From: Brachionus koreanus
Taxonomy: Eukaryota; Rotifera; Eurotatoria; Ploima; Brachionidae
DNA length: 64,000 nt
Direction of reading: 5' to 3'
NCBI GenBank assembly: GCA_016987375.1
Contig: PJRA01000428.1
Location: 762,266-826,265 of the forward strand
Position 1 is the first letter of the stretch. The number at the start of each line of letters is the position of its first letter. Of the stretch, positions 1 through 12,085 are shown piece after piece. The notes beneath the pieces are model-generated. The model worked only from the letters and a program-made list of their open reading frames with translations, searched no databases and had not been told where the DNA came from. Position numbers and translations under genes: made by a program.

Positions 1-63
1 GACCAAATGAGTGAATGTCCTATTTGCCGTAAATCTATTCAAAAAAAAATATTGATTTACTAA
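1..63 (+). CDS. RING-finger protein, C-terminal end (partial)
   Basis: The window opens inside an open frame that reads to a TAA at 61-63. It encodes about 20 residues containing CPICRKSI, the last two zinc-binding cysteines of a C3HC4 RING followed by a short tail ending ILIY. A RING placed at the extreme C-terminus, with a short hydrophobic tail after the last zinc knot, is the arrangement of MDM2-type and IAP-type E3 ubiquitin ligases, where the tail takes part in RING dimerisation. The rest of the gene is off the left edge, so the substrate and exact family cannot be named. The RING call rests on a short motif but a very characteristic one. Confidence 0.6.
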   Translation, partial: DQMSECPICRKSIQKKILIY

Positions 64-1456
64 AATAAATTTGTTAATTAAATTTATAAAATAAACAGTG
101 TGTATTTATTAGAAAATTATTATAAAATGAATTATTTATTAAATGTTTTGACTTTTTTTTAAAAATATTTTTTTCTTATGTTTAAAATTGTAAAAAAATA
201 ATTGATGATTTGTTTTTTTTTGGATAATTTTTATTAAAAATAAACATTTTTATTACTTAAAAAGAAAATAGTTTTCCTATCTAAAAGTTTTTTATCAATT
301 CATCGCAACCTTTTGATTTAGAAATTAATTTCAATTAAATTTATTACTTTGTATTCTAAATCTTTAAATATATTCTGTTTTATTTCTTTGATAAAATATT
401 TTAGATAGTCATTGAAATCATCATCATATTAAAATTTTAAATAAAAAAAATACACCCAAAAACACCCTTGTAATTTATGTGATACACCTAAAAGCTTTTT
501 AAATTTTCTTAAAGAACATAAAAATATATGTTAGAAAATGTAAATTTTTTAAATAAAAAATATGGTTTTGTTATGAAACTACTAATGACCTGAGATGATA
601 CACTCTGATTTTTTTGCCAAAATTGACTTTGTTTTCACTAAACAAAATTGCTATTGTAGATTTTCGACCATCAGGAATAGAAAAATTTGGTTATTTTTTT
701 AAGCATAAATAATTTTTTGAGTAAATTTTTGTGATTCTTTCTAATAATTTTCCAAATGTTTGTCGAGCATCAAAAATGAAATTCTAAAGGAAAAAGAAGA
801 AACAATTAGAATTTTTTATCTTTTTACTTTAATTCAATTTTAATTTTAAAATTATTTTATTTTGAATTCTTATTCTATATTTTAGGAACTTATGATCGAT
901 CAGAAAAACAAATAAAAAAAGTTAGCAATAATATTTAATCCTATTTTTATTGACAACTGAATAAAAAAAAGAAAATTGTTCACATATTAAAAATATATAT
1001 ATAAATTAAAAACTTAAAATTAAAATTTTAGTAGTGTTACATTATTATTGGAAAAATTCCTTTCAGCAGTTGTCATTTCAACCAGCTCAGCTAGTCGAGA
1101 AAAGAAGATGCTTTGTAAAAAGGTAATATTGTTTGCTTGGTGGAATTTCGAAGAACGAATGCATGCTTCACTTGAAAAAAAATATTCTTTATTTCGATTA
1201 AAACTCAACCGAAAGCCAGGTTTGTTCTTTATATTTTGAAAATAATATATATGATAAATTATTTTATTGATAAATTAAAAAAATTAAAAGAGAGGCAAAA
1301 TTTTTTGACCAACTTTAATATATAATTTGATATTAGATAAATGATTTAGAAGAAGGAATACTGATTGATTTTAAAATGTAAAAAACTTTGTGCTTTTATT
1401 TTGAATTTTAAAGAAAAAAAGACCAACAGCTATATTGACTGTTGCTAATTTTTTAT
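64..1456. other. AT-rich spacer, no gene recognised
   Basis: Homopolymer-rich spacer between the RING gene and the dipeptidase cluster. A short open frame at 1048-1239 (+) contains WWNFEER, which faintly recalls the WW(D/N)xxG segment of mariner transposases, but there is no second motif to support that. Nothing else seen. Confidence 0.4.
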
Positions 1457-3052
1457 TTAAAAAGATGTTCTACACTTTTTTTGTTCATTTGGTAAATCAT
1501 TTTTATCAATTATATCATTAAATGGTTTTATATTCTTTGATTTTTCGGAAATCTAAAAAAAAGATATTAGGTTAAAAAAAAAATGCTTTATTTTATACTT
1601 CTTCGACTTGAGATAAAACTCTGATAAGATTTCCGCCAATAAGTTTTACTATTTCATCTTGCGACCAGCCAATTTCAAGCAAAGCTTTTACCAGATTTGG
1701 ATAATTTGAAACATCTTCTAAGTCGATAGGAGTAGTGGGTACTCCATCGTAATCACCTCCTATTCCAATGTAATCGATTCCGATCAAATTTTTTACATAC
1801 TTTATATGATCTTAATAATATCAAATTAAAATGATATTTTTAATTAAATAAAATATGCTTTAATTAATTTTCTTTCTTTAATTTGGAGCATATAGTTTAA
1901 CCATTTTTGAAAAGCAGCATTCACTGATTCTATAATTAACTTACCAACGACATTTGATAGAACTGCATTATCAGGATCACATGCTACAAAACCATTATAA
2001 AAATTAATCATTATTATTCCATTATTTTCCTTCAATTTTAACAAAACATCATCTCTAACATTTCTTGTATGATTGCACAAAGCATACACAGACGAATGAC
2101 TAAATATAACAGGTGCTTTGCTTTCTTCCAAAGCATCAAGCATTGTCTGGTGCGACACATGAGACAAATCAACCATCATTCCTAGTCTATTCATTTCACT
2201 AATAACTTTTCTACCAAATTGGGTTAATCCTCCATAAGCTGATGCATTACTTAATCTGTCGACCAAATTATTCGTTGCCCTTTTTTAAAAAAAAAAATTG
2301 AAAAATTGAGTAGTTTTAAATGTTGAATCAAAAAAAAATTTTTTTTTTTTATATTTTTTTGTTATTGTTTTTAAATTACCATGGTACATTGCAATTGTGT
2401 GTTAAAGTCATGTAACGCACACCTAGAGCATAGAACATTCTCAATATTGCCAAAGAAGAGTCGATTGCATGACCACTTTCAAGACCAATTAGACTCGCTA
2501 TTTTTCCTTCATTGAATGCTTGATTTATTTCCCTTACATTTTCTGTGAATTTAAAAGTATTTTCATACTTTTTAATAAATCTTTTTATAGCATCAATCTG
2601 TTCTATATGTATTCGAACAGCATCTTTTCCTGTACTTTTACAATCTGCATATGCAACCCAGAATTGTCCCCCTATTTTACCTTTTTTTAATCTCTTCAAA
2701 TCTGTATGTGTTACACCGTTAGTTCCTTGGAGGTCGCTTTTGTCTAATTTTAGAAGATCATTTAAGTCAAAGCGTTTAAAGATATTTTGAAAATTTTCTC
2801 TTATCATATAAGGCAAATCATTATGTCTAAAGGAAATGTTAACTGTAATTTAAAACTGAACGATTAAATTATTTACCCATCAATTAAAAGATTGCTTTGA
2901 AGAATTCGCTTTGCTTTAGTTGTCGTACTTGTTTCATGTAAAATTACTTGAATTGTAGCAGCAACAATTCCAACAAATGCTAAAATAAATAAAATCCCTA
3001 TTACTAAATTTTTTCTCTTTTGATTTTTGATTTTAATTAAATTATTTATCAT
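1457..3052 (-). CDS. Membrane dipeptidase (renal dipeptidase family), copy A
   Basis: Zinc metallopeptidase of the M19 / DPEP family, hydrolysing dipeptides at the cell surface. Exons: 3052-2877, 2826-2380, 2279-1945, 1810-1599, 1552-1457; they sum to 1266 nt, 421 aa. Residues 1-16 are basic, followed by a hydrophobic segment (about 17-38) that should act as a signal anchor. Metal and active-site motifs are all present: GHND (His60, Asp62), GLESGH (Glu175), DLSHVS (His248), FSHSS (His269) and GGDYDGV (Asp339). The C-terminal exon ends KCRTSF, matching the CRT near the C-terminus of mammalian DPEPs, but no hydrophobic GPI-addition tail follows, so it is probably a type II membrane protein rather than GPI-anchored. 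The first exon ends inside the IDG|HND motif. The middle of the gene (1941-2519) is almost identical to copies B and C. Alternative: a secreted form if the anchor is cleaved. Confidence 0.9.
1941..2519. repeat. Homogenised block of the dipeptidase triplet (copy A member)
   Basis: This 579-bp stretch, covering exon 3, intron 2 and most of exon 2, aligns without a net indel to 5173-5751 of copy B. I count three substitutions, including in the intron with its long A and T runs. Copy C shares about 488 bp (7472-7959) with a handful of changes. Outside these limits the three genes are strongly diverged. See findings. Confidence 0.9.
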
Positions 3053-4709
3053 CTAAATAAAATTATTTTATTTTTGGTTTTTTTTAAAATATTGTTTAGT
3101 TTCTTCAACTTTATTGTAAACTCAAATTTTTTTAAACTCTAATCAAATAGAGCTTTAACATTTATTTAAATTGCTTTTAATCAAAAAGCAATTAAAAATT
3201 ATCTAATTATTGCATTTATTTTTTATAAAATTTCTTTCTAATCAGAAAATTTCTAAAATGTCATAAATTTTTATTTCTACAAATGGCAACGTTTTTTTAA
3301 TTAACTTTCTTTAAAATTTTTTTTATTCAATGATAAAGCCCAGTTTTTGAATGCAATTTTTATTTCAACTTTCTAAATTTTCAAGAGCAATTTACATCAA
3401 AATTGATTTGAAATATTCGTTTAAAATTTATTGATATTTATTTTATTTAAAATATACATGTTATTTTCCCATTCTCTTTTTTGAAATTTTGCTTTTTAAA
3501 AAAAACTTGAAAAACACCATTTTTAAAAAATTTATTCAATCACACAATCATAGTTATTAAGTTCTTAAAGTCCGAGTATATGAATGATAATCTTATATGA
3601 GTCTAAGTTAAAGAAAGAGTGATGACAATTAGAATTATTTAAAAACCCGTATTCCCTTGAAAACTACAGTGTCTTTTTAGACCCTCTTTTTCAAAGTCAA
3701 CCAACATTTGATTTAGTAGAATAATTGATAATTTTTTTTAGGAACAATACATAATCTGATTTTAAGGATATTTTTTAAAATTATTTCCAAATAAATTAAG
3801 TTGATTAAAATCAAATTTTATTAAAAAAAAAATTGAATATTTTCAAACCATAAAATTTCTGATTCTTCACATATACATCTTAAAATGAAATATTAAGTTA
3901 TGCTGTGGAAATACAATCCAAAGCAGTGTTGCTGGTAGACGTCCTGTTTTTACAACATCTGTCAATTTTTTCCCATTTACCTGATTAATTTTTATGAAAT
4001 TATTGAATTTTAACAAAATCCAAGTTACTATTTTAATTTATTTTCAACGATGTTTTTATTGACAATGCTTCGAATTGTCAGATCAATTTCTTTTCAGTTT
4101 AAGACTGTCTTATTATTGAAGAAATTGTAACCGAAGCTGCAGTTACGCACAAGCTGTGTACAACTGATTGTTTTCCTCTACAAGTAATACCTGTATGTCT
4201 AAACTAGAGGCTATAGGCTAATATTTGGTTACCAAAAATATGCTGGAGTCTATCGCATCAATATTGAATCTTGTGAAGCTTTTTTGTCCTTTAAATATAC
4301 ATCTATGAAATTCTAATTTAATTATTTACTAAATGGAGAAGTAGTAGTAGCAAATAGAATTGCCATCTCAAGTAACAAAATTCAACTAGAAGTTTAAAGG
4401 GATATTAATTTTAAATTTTGAAAAATGATTTATTTAAAAAAAAGCTAAAATAAATAAAATAGATTAAATTTAATCAAAATTTTTTAAAATCAATATTAAT
4501 ATTATTAAAAGCTAATTATAGCTGGGAAATTAGCTTCAATCAGCAACACAGAACTGAAAAAAAGTAAAACGAAAAAAAATTTAGTTCTTTTCCTACCATT
4601 TTACGAAAAAGATTATGTTCTAAAACTAAAATCTTAATTTTTCTAAAATTTTATTTAACTAAAAATTTTAAAAATTGATTCTCAATTATAAATTTCTTTT
4701 TCTATATGT
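3053..4709. other. Spacer between dipeptidase copies A and B
   Basis: AT-rich, with a less biased patch at about 3890-4290 that has stops in every frame I followed and no recognisable motif. No terminal repeats seen. It must hold the promoter of copy A and the 3' UTR of copy B. Confidence 0.4.
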
Positions 4710-6280
4710 TCAAAAAGAGGTTCTACATTTAAGAAAATCAGGTCCGAAGTCTTGTTTTTCCAATATGTCATTAATTGGTCTCTCACTAATTGAATAAGCA
4801 TACTAGAAACAAACATTTTTATTCAAATTTTTTCAAATTTTTAAAATAATACGTTTTCCACTTGAGAAAAAACTCTAAGAATATTCCCACTAGCCAATTT
4901 AATTAATTCTTCATCACTCCATCCATTGTCAAGTAATTCTTTGAACAAATTTGGATACATTGAGACATCCTCTAAATCTTTAGGAGTACTAAATAAAAAT
5001 TATGAAGAATTGAAAAAATATGAAAAATAACAAAAAAATTACGAAGGAACTCCATCGTAATCAGATCCAATACCAACGTGATCAATACCAATTAAGTTTT
5101 TTACATAATTCAAATGGTCTATAAAATATTTTGAATGTTTTTCTTTAGAAGAAAAAAAAAATTTATTAAAACTTACCAACGACATTTGATAGAACTGCAT
5201 TATCAGGATCACATGCTACAAAACCATTATAAAAATTAATCATTATTATTCCATTATTTTCCTTCAATTTTAACAAAACATCATCTCTTACATTTCTTGT
5301 ATGATTGCACAAAGCATACACAGACGAATGACTAAATATAACAGGTGCTTTGCTTTCTTCCAAAGCATCAAGCATTGTCTGGTGCGACACATGAGACAAA
5401 TCAACCATCATTCCTAGTCTATTCATTTCACTAATAACTTTTCTACCAAATTGGGTTAATCCTCCATAAGCTGATGCATTACTTAATCTGTCGACCAAAT
5501 TATTCGTTGCCCTTTTTTAAAAAAAAAAATTGAAAAATTGAGTAGTTTTAAATGTTGAATCAGAAAAAAATTTTTTTTTTTTATATTTTTTTGTTATTGT
5601 TTTTAAATTACCATGGTACATTGCAATTGTGTGTTAAAGTCATGTAACGCACACCTAGAGCATAGAACATTCTCAATATTGCCAAAGAAGAGTCGATTGC
5701 ATGACCACTTTCAAGACCAATTAGACTCGCTATTTTTCCTTCGTTGAATGCCTTGACCAAATCTAAATTTTTATTTTAATTTCATTAGTAATTTTAAAAT
5801 AAATTTACCAATTGAATTATCAGCATATTTCATAATATCTGGAAATTTGTTTATTAATCTTTTCATCATATCTAATTGTTCTAAATGAATTCGCGTCGCG
5901 TCTTTTGCAAGACTTTCACATGAGGCATATGCAGCCCAAAATTGTCCCCCTAATTTACCCTTATGTAATCTCATTATGTCTGTATGTGTCACACCATTTG
6001 TTCCTAAAAGCTTATCTTTTATTTTTGTTAGGTCATTAAAATCAAATAATTTCAATTGGTTTTTGAAGTTTTTTCGCACCATGCTTGGTATATCATTATG
6101 GCCATCAATTAAAGGAAATTTAGTTAGAAGTTGATTTGCTTTACTGAAATTATTGTTTATCGAATTTTGGGTTAAAGCTAGTCCGATTGAAAGCCCTACA
6201 ATCAAAGCAGTTGTGACTACCAGAATTCCAATTATAAGACTTTTTTTAAATTTTTTTGATTCTACACTTATCATATTCAA
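4710..6280 (-). CDS. Membrane dipeptidase family, copy B
   Basis: Paralogue of copies A and C, same orientation. Exons: 6280-5809, 5762-5612, 5511-5177, 5118-5043, 4988-4853, 4802-4710; total 1263 nt, 420 aa. N-terminal hydrophobic anchor at about residues 15-37, then [29 protein letters not shown] and GSDYDGV, so all zinc-site and substrate residues of the M19 family are kept; C-terminus KCRTSF. Intron layout differs from A and C: there is no intron inside the IDGHND motif, there is an extra intron at 5763-5808 before LVKAFNEGK, and another at 4989-5042 inside GVPS|TP. Exon 3 and most of exon 2 match copy A at nearly every base, while exons 1 and 4-6 are clearly diverged. The last exon boundary is the least certain; reading through its donor would end the protein six residues later at LF-stop. 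Confidence 0.88.
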
Positions 6281-6463
6281 ACAGAACTCCGTTTATGTTA
6301 TAAAAAAGTTTTATTTATTATTTTAGGTCGTAAGATTTTAATTTCTTTGGTTAAAAAAAGATAATTTTTTATCATCATGATATCATTAAATACAAATAAA
6401 AAATAATTAAAGTCATAAATTTTATTTAAAAATTAAAATGAATAATTTTTTATAAAAGTAAAG

Positions 6464-8483
6464 TTAAAAAGATGTTCGGCATTCTGAATATAAATCTCCA
6501 AGATCTTTTTGATCAATTATGTCATCAATTGGCTCAAGGTGCTCTTGTGACTTTGCAAACTTTAAAATAATTAATTAATTTGAAAAAAGTGTTTTAGAAG
6601 TCTAAATTTTTTTCCTAAAATATTTTTGAATAATACTTTTTATTTTGAAAACAGATTGATATAACACTCGACACTTGATGGGTTTTTACGGCACTTTAAT
6701 TTTCATCTTTTTTTTTTTGTTTTTTTGTTTAATAAATTAAATCATTTTTGATTTTTTAAAACAGAAAACCAAAATCATAAAAAATTTGATATTATTTTTG
6801 ATGCCAAATTCGCTTATTTTCATTGAATAAAAAGTAAAAATATAAAATAGTACTGAAGGCTGAATAAATCCCTCCGGGTTTTAAGTATTAAAAAGATCGC
6901 AAAAAGTATTATTAAATTAAATTTTTTTTTTAAATTTCAATTTAAAACAAACTTGTACGCCTTTTGTTCATTTTTTCTTCCTCGACTCTTCTTCACCTCT
7001 ACATGCATTCTTTCCAAATAACGTATAGAGAGAAAAAGAAATTTAAGGATTATATTAAAGGAAGAAGAAAGGAAAATTAGCGTACAAGTTAGTTTTAAAT
7101 TTTAGTGTAGAAAATCCAAAAAAAAATTATTTTCCAGACTATAAGTCTTACTATTTCATTTTCATTGAGCACTCGAATGATATTTTGACTTGCTATTTGA
7201 GCCAATTCTTTCTCAGTCCATTTGTTTTCACGTAAAGCTGCAAATAACTTTGGATACTTAGAAACGTCTTCAACATCAGGAGGCGTAGAACTAACGCCAT
7301 CAAAATCAGCTCCAATGCCAATAAAATCTACACCAATTAAGTTTTTTACATAATTAAAATGGGCTGAATTAAAGTAAAGATTAAATTTTTTTGTTATGAA
7401 ATTTTTTAAGAATACCAATTATGTCATCCATTGTAGGGACCTCATTATTTGGTTTTATAAAGCCATTATATAAATTAATCATTATTATTCCATTATTTTC
7501 CTTCAATTTTAACAAAACATCATCTCTTACATTTCTTGTATGATTGCACAAAGCATACACAGACGAATGACTAAATATAACAGGTGCTTTGCTTTCTTCC
7601 AAAGCATCAAGCATTGTCTGGTGCGACACATGAGACAAATCAACCATCATTCCTAGTCTATTCATCTCACTAATAACTTTTCTACCAAATTGGGTTAATC
7701 CTCCATAAGCTGATGCATTACTTAATCTGTCGACCAAATTATTCGTTGCCCTTTTTTAAAAAAAAAAATTGAAAAATTGAGTAGTTTTAAATGCTGAATC
7801 AAAAAAAAAAATTTTTTTTTTATATTTTTTTGTTATTGTTCTTAAATTACCATGGTACATTGCAATTGTGTGTTAAAGTCATGTAACGTACACCTAGAGC
7901 ATAGAACATTCTCAATATTGCCAAAGAAGAGTCGATTGCATGACCACTTTCAAGACCAAGTAGACTAATGAACTTTTTATCCTTAAAAGCTTTCATAATA
8001 TCCTCAGATTTTGTAACTAATTTAAAAAAATCTGAATATTGTTCTATGTATCTATAGACAACATCTATTTGCTCCAAGTGACGGCGAATCGCATCTTTGG
8101 CATTTGATTCACAGCTTGCATAAATTGCCCAAAATTGTCCCCTTAGCTTGCCTTCTTTCATTCTCTTAATATCCGTATGAGTGATTACATCTGATTTGTT
8201 CAATTTGTTTAAACTTTCTTTCATATCATTTAAATCAAATTGATCAAATTGATTCTCAAAATTTTTTCTTATCATATGAGGAAGATCATTGTGACTTGTT
8301 TTTAATTTATAAATAAGCAAACTTTTTGTTTTTTAATAATTACCCATCAATCAAAGGATATTTGTCCAGAATTTCATTTGCTTCTTCGAGCTTTCTTTCT
8401 TTTTGGCCAATTATTACTAAAAAGTCAAACACCTCCAAGAAAAAGAGCGCCATAAGCACCAAGAAAATTTTATTTTTGATCAT
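6464..8483 (-). CDS. Membrane dipeptidase family, copy C
   Basis: Third tandem paralogue. Exons: 8483-8344, 8294-7851, 7750-7416, 7363-7152, 6559-6464; total 1227 nt, 408 aa. Very short cytoplasmic N-terminus (MIKNK) then a hydrophobic stretch to about residue 26. LIDGHNDLP, GLESGH, DLSHVS, FSHSS and GADFDGV are intact; the C-terminal exon reads ...YSECRTSF. Intron positions match copy A. Exon 3 is shared with A and B, except that its last 20 or so codons ([16 protein letters not shown]) are private to this copy, so the homogenised block is shorter here. The fourth intron (6560-7151) is about 590 bp and holds a likely MITE remnant and a perfect-looking inverted-repeat element, both listed separately. 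Expected to be active; substrate preference unknown. Confidence 0.88.
6661..6891. mobile_element. Possible degraded TTAA-type MITE in copy C intron 4
   Basis: The left end reads TAACACTCGACACTTGATGGG and the right end CTCCGGGTTTTAAGTATTAA. Both resemble the termini of the MITE family at 12.1, 28.8 and 29.8 kb (CACTCAAAAACCGGA inward), and the size of about 230 bp is right, but both ends carry several mismatches. Weak. Confidence 0.35.
6940..7100. repeat. 161-bp inverted-repeat element
   Basis: The arms at 6940-6960 and 7080-7100 are inverted copies over 21 bp with one mismatch (core AACTTGTACGC / GCGTACAAGTT). Just inside, TTCTTCC-type and GGAAGAA-type tracts pair as well, and the base composition is unlike the surrounding AT-rich intron. 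It sits in intron 4 of dipeptidase copy C. Likely a small non-autonomous element or a stable hairpin. Confidence 0.6.
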
Positions 8484-9854
8484 TTTTCTATTCTGATTAA
8501 TTAAAAAAAGTTAAATTTTTTTATTATAATTTACGAATTTATCTTCAAAAAACATTGTTATAAAAAGTTTATCTTTTTTTTAGAAAATAATTAAAATATA
8601 AGAAATATTAGTTAAGAACCTAATTAAAAGCTATTCGTATTTTAATTGCCTTCAAAAAAAAATAAAATGCTTAAGTTATAAAATTAAATGTTAGAATTAT
8701 AACTTTTTAAAGGTAGAAAATCACAGATTAAAACTTTTTTCAAAACGCATAAAAACAGTTTGATTATTTTTAACTTTTCAATTATCAATGAAAGCTTGCC
8801 AAAATTTAATTAGACTTATAGTTTTATTTTAGTTTAAAGTTTAGAATCATGTTCAAATTAGAACAGAATGAATTCATCTGATAGTTTTTAAGCGAATTTT
8901 TTTATCAAATCAATTAAATACTTTTAATAAAATTCATTTTTTTCTTGTAATTTTAGTTTTATTTTAAAAATACCTTATTTTGTCGCTGTTTAGCACTTGC
9001 AAAATAAAAAAATAACTTCTTCATTTAAAAGATGAAATAAAATATTTAATTATTCTTTTTATTTTTAAAAAATTAATTGAAAACAACAGTTTTAAATTTT
9101 TGTTTTTTTAAAAAATTTAATATTCAAAATTTTATTATTATTTATATTTAAAAGACTAAAAATTAATTTAAATAATTTCCAATATAATAGTAAAATTTAT
9201 GAAAAATAATAAAAAATTTTTTAATTTTGAAATTTTTTATTTAATTAGACTAAATTAATATAAAGTTAAATTGTCTATTGAATGATTTTCGAATTAAGAT
9301 AAAATTGATTGTTAGCTCATTATCTTCCAGATCTTTTCTTCTTTCTGGCTAGTTCAACTCTAATTAATTATAATTTACTCTCCTTTGAATTCTCTTGAAG
9401 GGCTGCTGCTGATTCTGATAATTCTTATTTTAAAAATTTAAAATATTTCTATTACTACTAAGTGATTTTTATAACATGATTGAAATTATTGTTTTATTCT
9501 AGAAAAAAAATTTAAATTCAATTTATGATAAAGCTTAATTTAAAAAAAAAACAACATTATTTTGAGTCAAAATTTAGCGTTTTTTTAAAAGGTTGAATAT
9601 TTTTGATTTTAGCATCTTTCTAATACACAACAAACAAAATTGAATTCTCTTCAAAATGATATGTCTAATTCTTTGTTAATTCAAAAAAAAATTTTATAAA
9701 TTGAAAACTATAAATTAAAATTATAAAATTTTGGTACTGTTATCAATTATTGTAAAGCAGGCTCATCAGCAACAGCAGTAACTCTTGAAATATGTCCAAA
9801 ATAGAAGGTGAAAAGTCTTTAAAGTAAGAAGGATACAAGATTAGTTTGAAAAAT
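8484..9854. other. AT-rich spacer upstream of the dipeptidase cluster
   Basis: Very AT-rich (runs of A and T up to 9-10 nt), no coding signal in any frame. The promoter of dipeptidase copy C should lie near 8484. Confidence 0.4.
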
Positions 9855-9992
9855 TTAGTAAATGGTGGTGATACGAGCCTTCAAAGAAAAAAAGGATCCA
9901 GTAGACCAGCGATTCTCGTTCAAAATGCTCTGCCAATGACTGTTGAGAGCGAATTGATAAAAAGTAAAACTCCAAGGGTAAATACAATTTGA
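9855..9992 (+). pseudogene. Tc1/IS630-like transposase relic (N-terminal HTH part)
   Basis: An open frame of about 45 codons contains LQRKKGSSRP, resembling the basic linker (RKKGSGRP) between the paired helix-turn-helix domains of Tc1/mariner-superfamily transposases. It is followed by about 25 residues and a stop. No DDE catalytic part is seen nearby. Assignment is by motif only. Confidence 0.4.
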
Positions 9993-11317
9993 ACTGGTTC
10001 CAAACGTTTTTGTTAAAAATGTTGAATTTTATTCTGAAAAATTGGAAATTTTAATTTTTTTTAATTTTTTTATTTGATAAATTAAAAAAAGAAAACACAA
10101 AATTTTTTGACTCACCTTGATATTATATTGCAAGCCTTTGTTCCTATATGGTTGATAGTTTTTGATCTATTATTAAATCAAAAAAAGTAGTCAACTAGTT
10201 TGACTAGTATTTTTTAGATATATTTAACAACATAGGTTTTGAAATAATTTTATTACAGGTTGATTATTTCAATAAAAAGGTGAAAATTCAAAAAGCAGTT
10301 GAATTTCAATGTTAATCAACAGGCTAGTGCCCATGTCAATATTGACCGATTAACACCTCATTTATTTAATTTTATCAAATTGATATTATTGAAAATAGAT
10401 TGCTAGAAAGTTGAAAACTTTAACATTGATTTCTTTGATCACAAACCTTTTTACCATTTGCTGTTTTTGACATTGGTTCTATCAAATTTCCGTTATTCTT
10501 TAAATTATATTTTAAATTTTTTAAGTCTTTTTCTTTAATTTCATTCTTAAATTTTCAGGTGAATTATGGAATACTAGTGTTTTATAGGCAAAAGATAGCA
10601 TTCTATAAAAAGTTCTATGCTGAAAGGATGTAAGCCATATTTTTCAAGAAAATTATTAATACTATTAAAGTTATTAACTTCAAATTTGAATTTAAATAAT
10701 TTGAATATTGAAAAAAGTAACTTTTGTTAAGTTTAACTGTTGCATCTTTTGAAAAATGACACAAAAGAGTTGAACAATAATCAAAAATAGGAAAAATAAA
10801 TTACATAAAAAACTGAATTTTAATAGAAGTAGAAAGATGAATAAATCTATTATTACTAAATTGTTCATTGTTCCAAAACTTTTATATTTTCCTAAATGGA
10901 AGATAGTTATGGGTCAATACCTTAACCAACAGCTACCGCTAATCTTTATATTTATTTATGTTTTTTATTTTATCTCTGATGTTTATTCTAAACACATTTA
11001 ATCAATTTTTGATCCTTTTTTATTAATCGTTAGGCTAAAAAGAAGGACTTTGTTCCATTCTGAGTAGCCTGAGGTTTTTCCTCAAACAAATAAAATATAT
11101 TATTACTAAATAGTTTTTTGTTTTCAACCAATGACATACTAGAGGCAAGCTTTGAAAAATTAGTATGTTGACCTAAAAGCATTATTTCATCTACGACTTA
11201 AATATATTTTCCAGTATAGGTTTTGAAATAATTTTTGTACAGATTGATAATTTCACTCAAAAGGCGGAAATCAAAAAAGTAGTAGAAGTTTAAAGTGTGA
11301 ATAAGCTCACAACAATG
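9993..11317. other. Repeat-bearing spacer
   Basis: Holds two direct copies of a roughly 100-bp sequence (about 10225-10310 and 11215-11290, both beginning TAGGTTTTGAAATAATTTT), and a block at 10311-10446 that recurs near 42.4-43.0 kb. No intact coding sequence. Confidence 0.5.
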
Positions 11318-12085
11318 ATGACATATTAGGCTATTTAATTGGTAGAGCCAAAAGTAATCTACCACAAGAAATTATTAATGTAGTATATAAGTGGTGTGCA
11401 GACAACAAAATTAAATTAAACAATTAAACTTTTTCTAAAAGGCGAAATCTTAGAAATAGTCGATTCTTATTACTACCTCGGTATAGAAATTAATAACAAG
11501 CTCGACTGGGTCAACAATGAGAAAGAACAATTAAAAACACGAATATTGTCCCGTTACTCATCAAACAACTTGGCTTCAAATCTGATATTTTCGTGACTGT
11601 CTTCAAAAGTTTAATTATTAGTCACTTCGATTAAAATAGTCCCATTTTGATATCAGCGTATTGCGAAAATAAAGCGCATATTAAAAGCGTCCTGAACAGA
11701 ATGCTGAATATCATTAGTATTAGAGATAAGAAATTATTTAACATCCAAGATGCAAACGAGTCTATCGAATCAATGTGTCTAAAAAAGTTTCCAAATTGCT
11801 TGCCGATCCTTAAGTATAAAAATGTTGCCTGCTCCAATTCTTTATTTGGATTTAAAACAAAAAAAAGATCAAGAACAAAGATCTACAACTATAGCATAAT
11901 AAAAAATGCTTACGAACTTTGACAAACAAGATTTTTCCAGATTAAATAAGCCATGAACAGAATACATAAACAAAGAAAAGAAGAACCGAAAAACAAAACA
12001 AAATGCCCAATTTGCAACAAGATGTTCGAGGCAAAAACAGGAATCAAAACACAAATGAGAAGATGTAAAACAACACTAAATAACA
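11318..12085 (+). pseudogene. Non-LTR retrotransposon relic (RT C-terminus and zinc finger)
   Basis: Successive frames give IGRAKSNLPQ...YKWCADNKIKLN, then EILEIVDSYYYLGIEIN, then a 91-codon frame (11647-11922) typical of the region after the reverse-transcriptase domain of LINEs, and finally CPICNKMFEAKTGIKT...RRC, a C2HC-type finger whose expected histidine is glutamine. The frames are separated by frameshifts and stops, so it is dead. Its 3' end is cut by the MITE that starts at 12086. Confidence 0.7.

Noticed and set aside
1048..1239. Open frame with WWNFEER, possible mariner transposase
   Set aside because: One weak motif, no catalytic Asp or paired HTH nearby, and the complementary strand is equally open over the same stretch.
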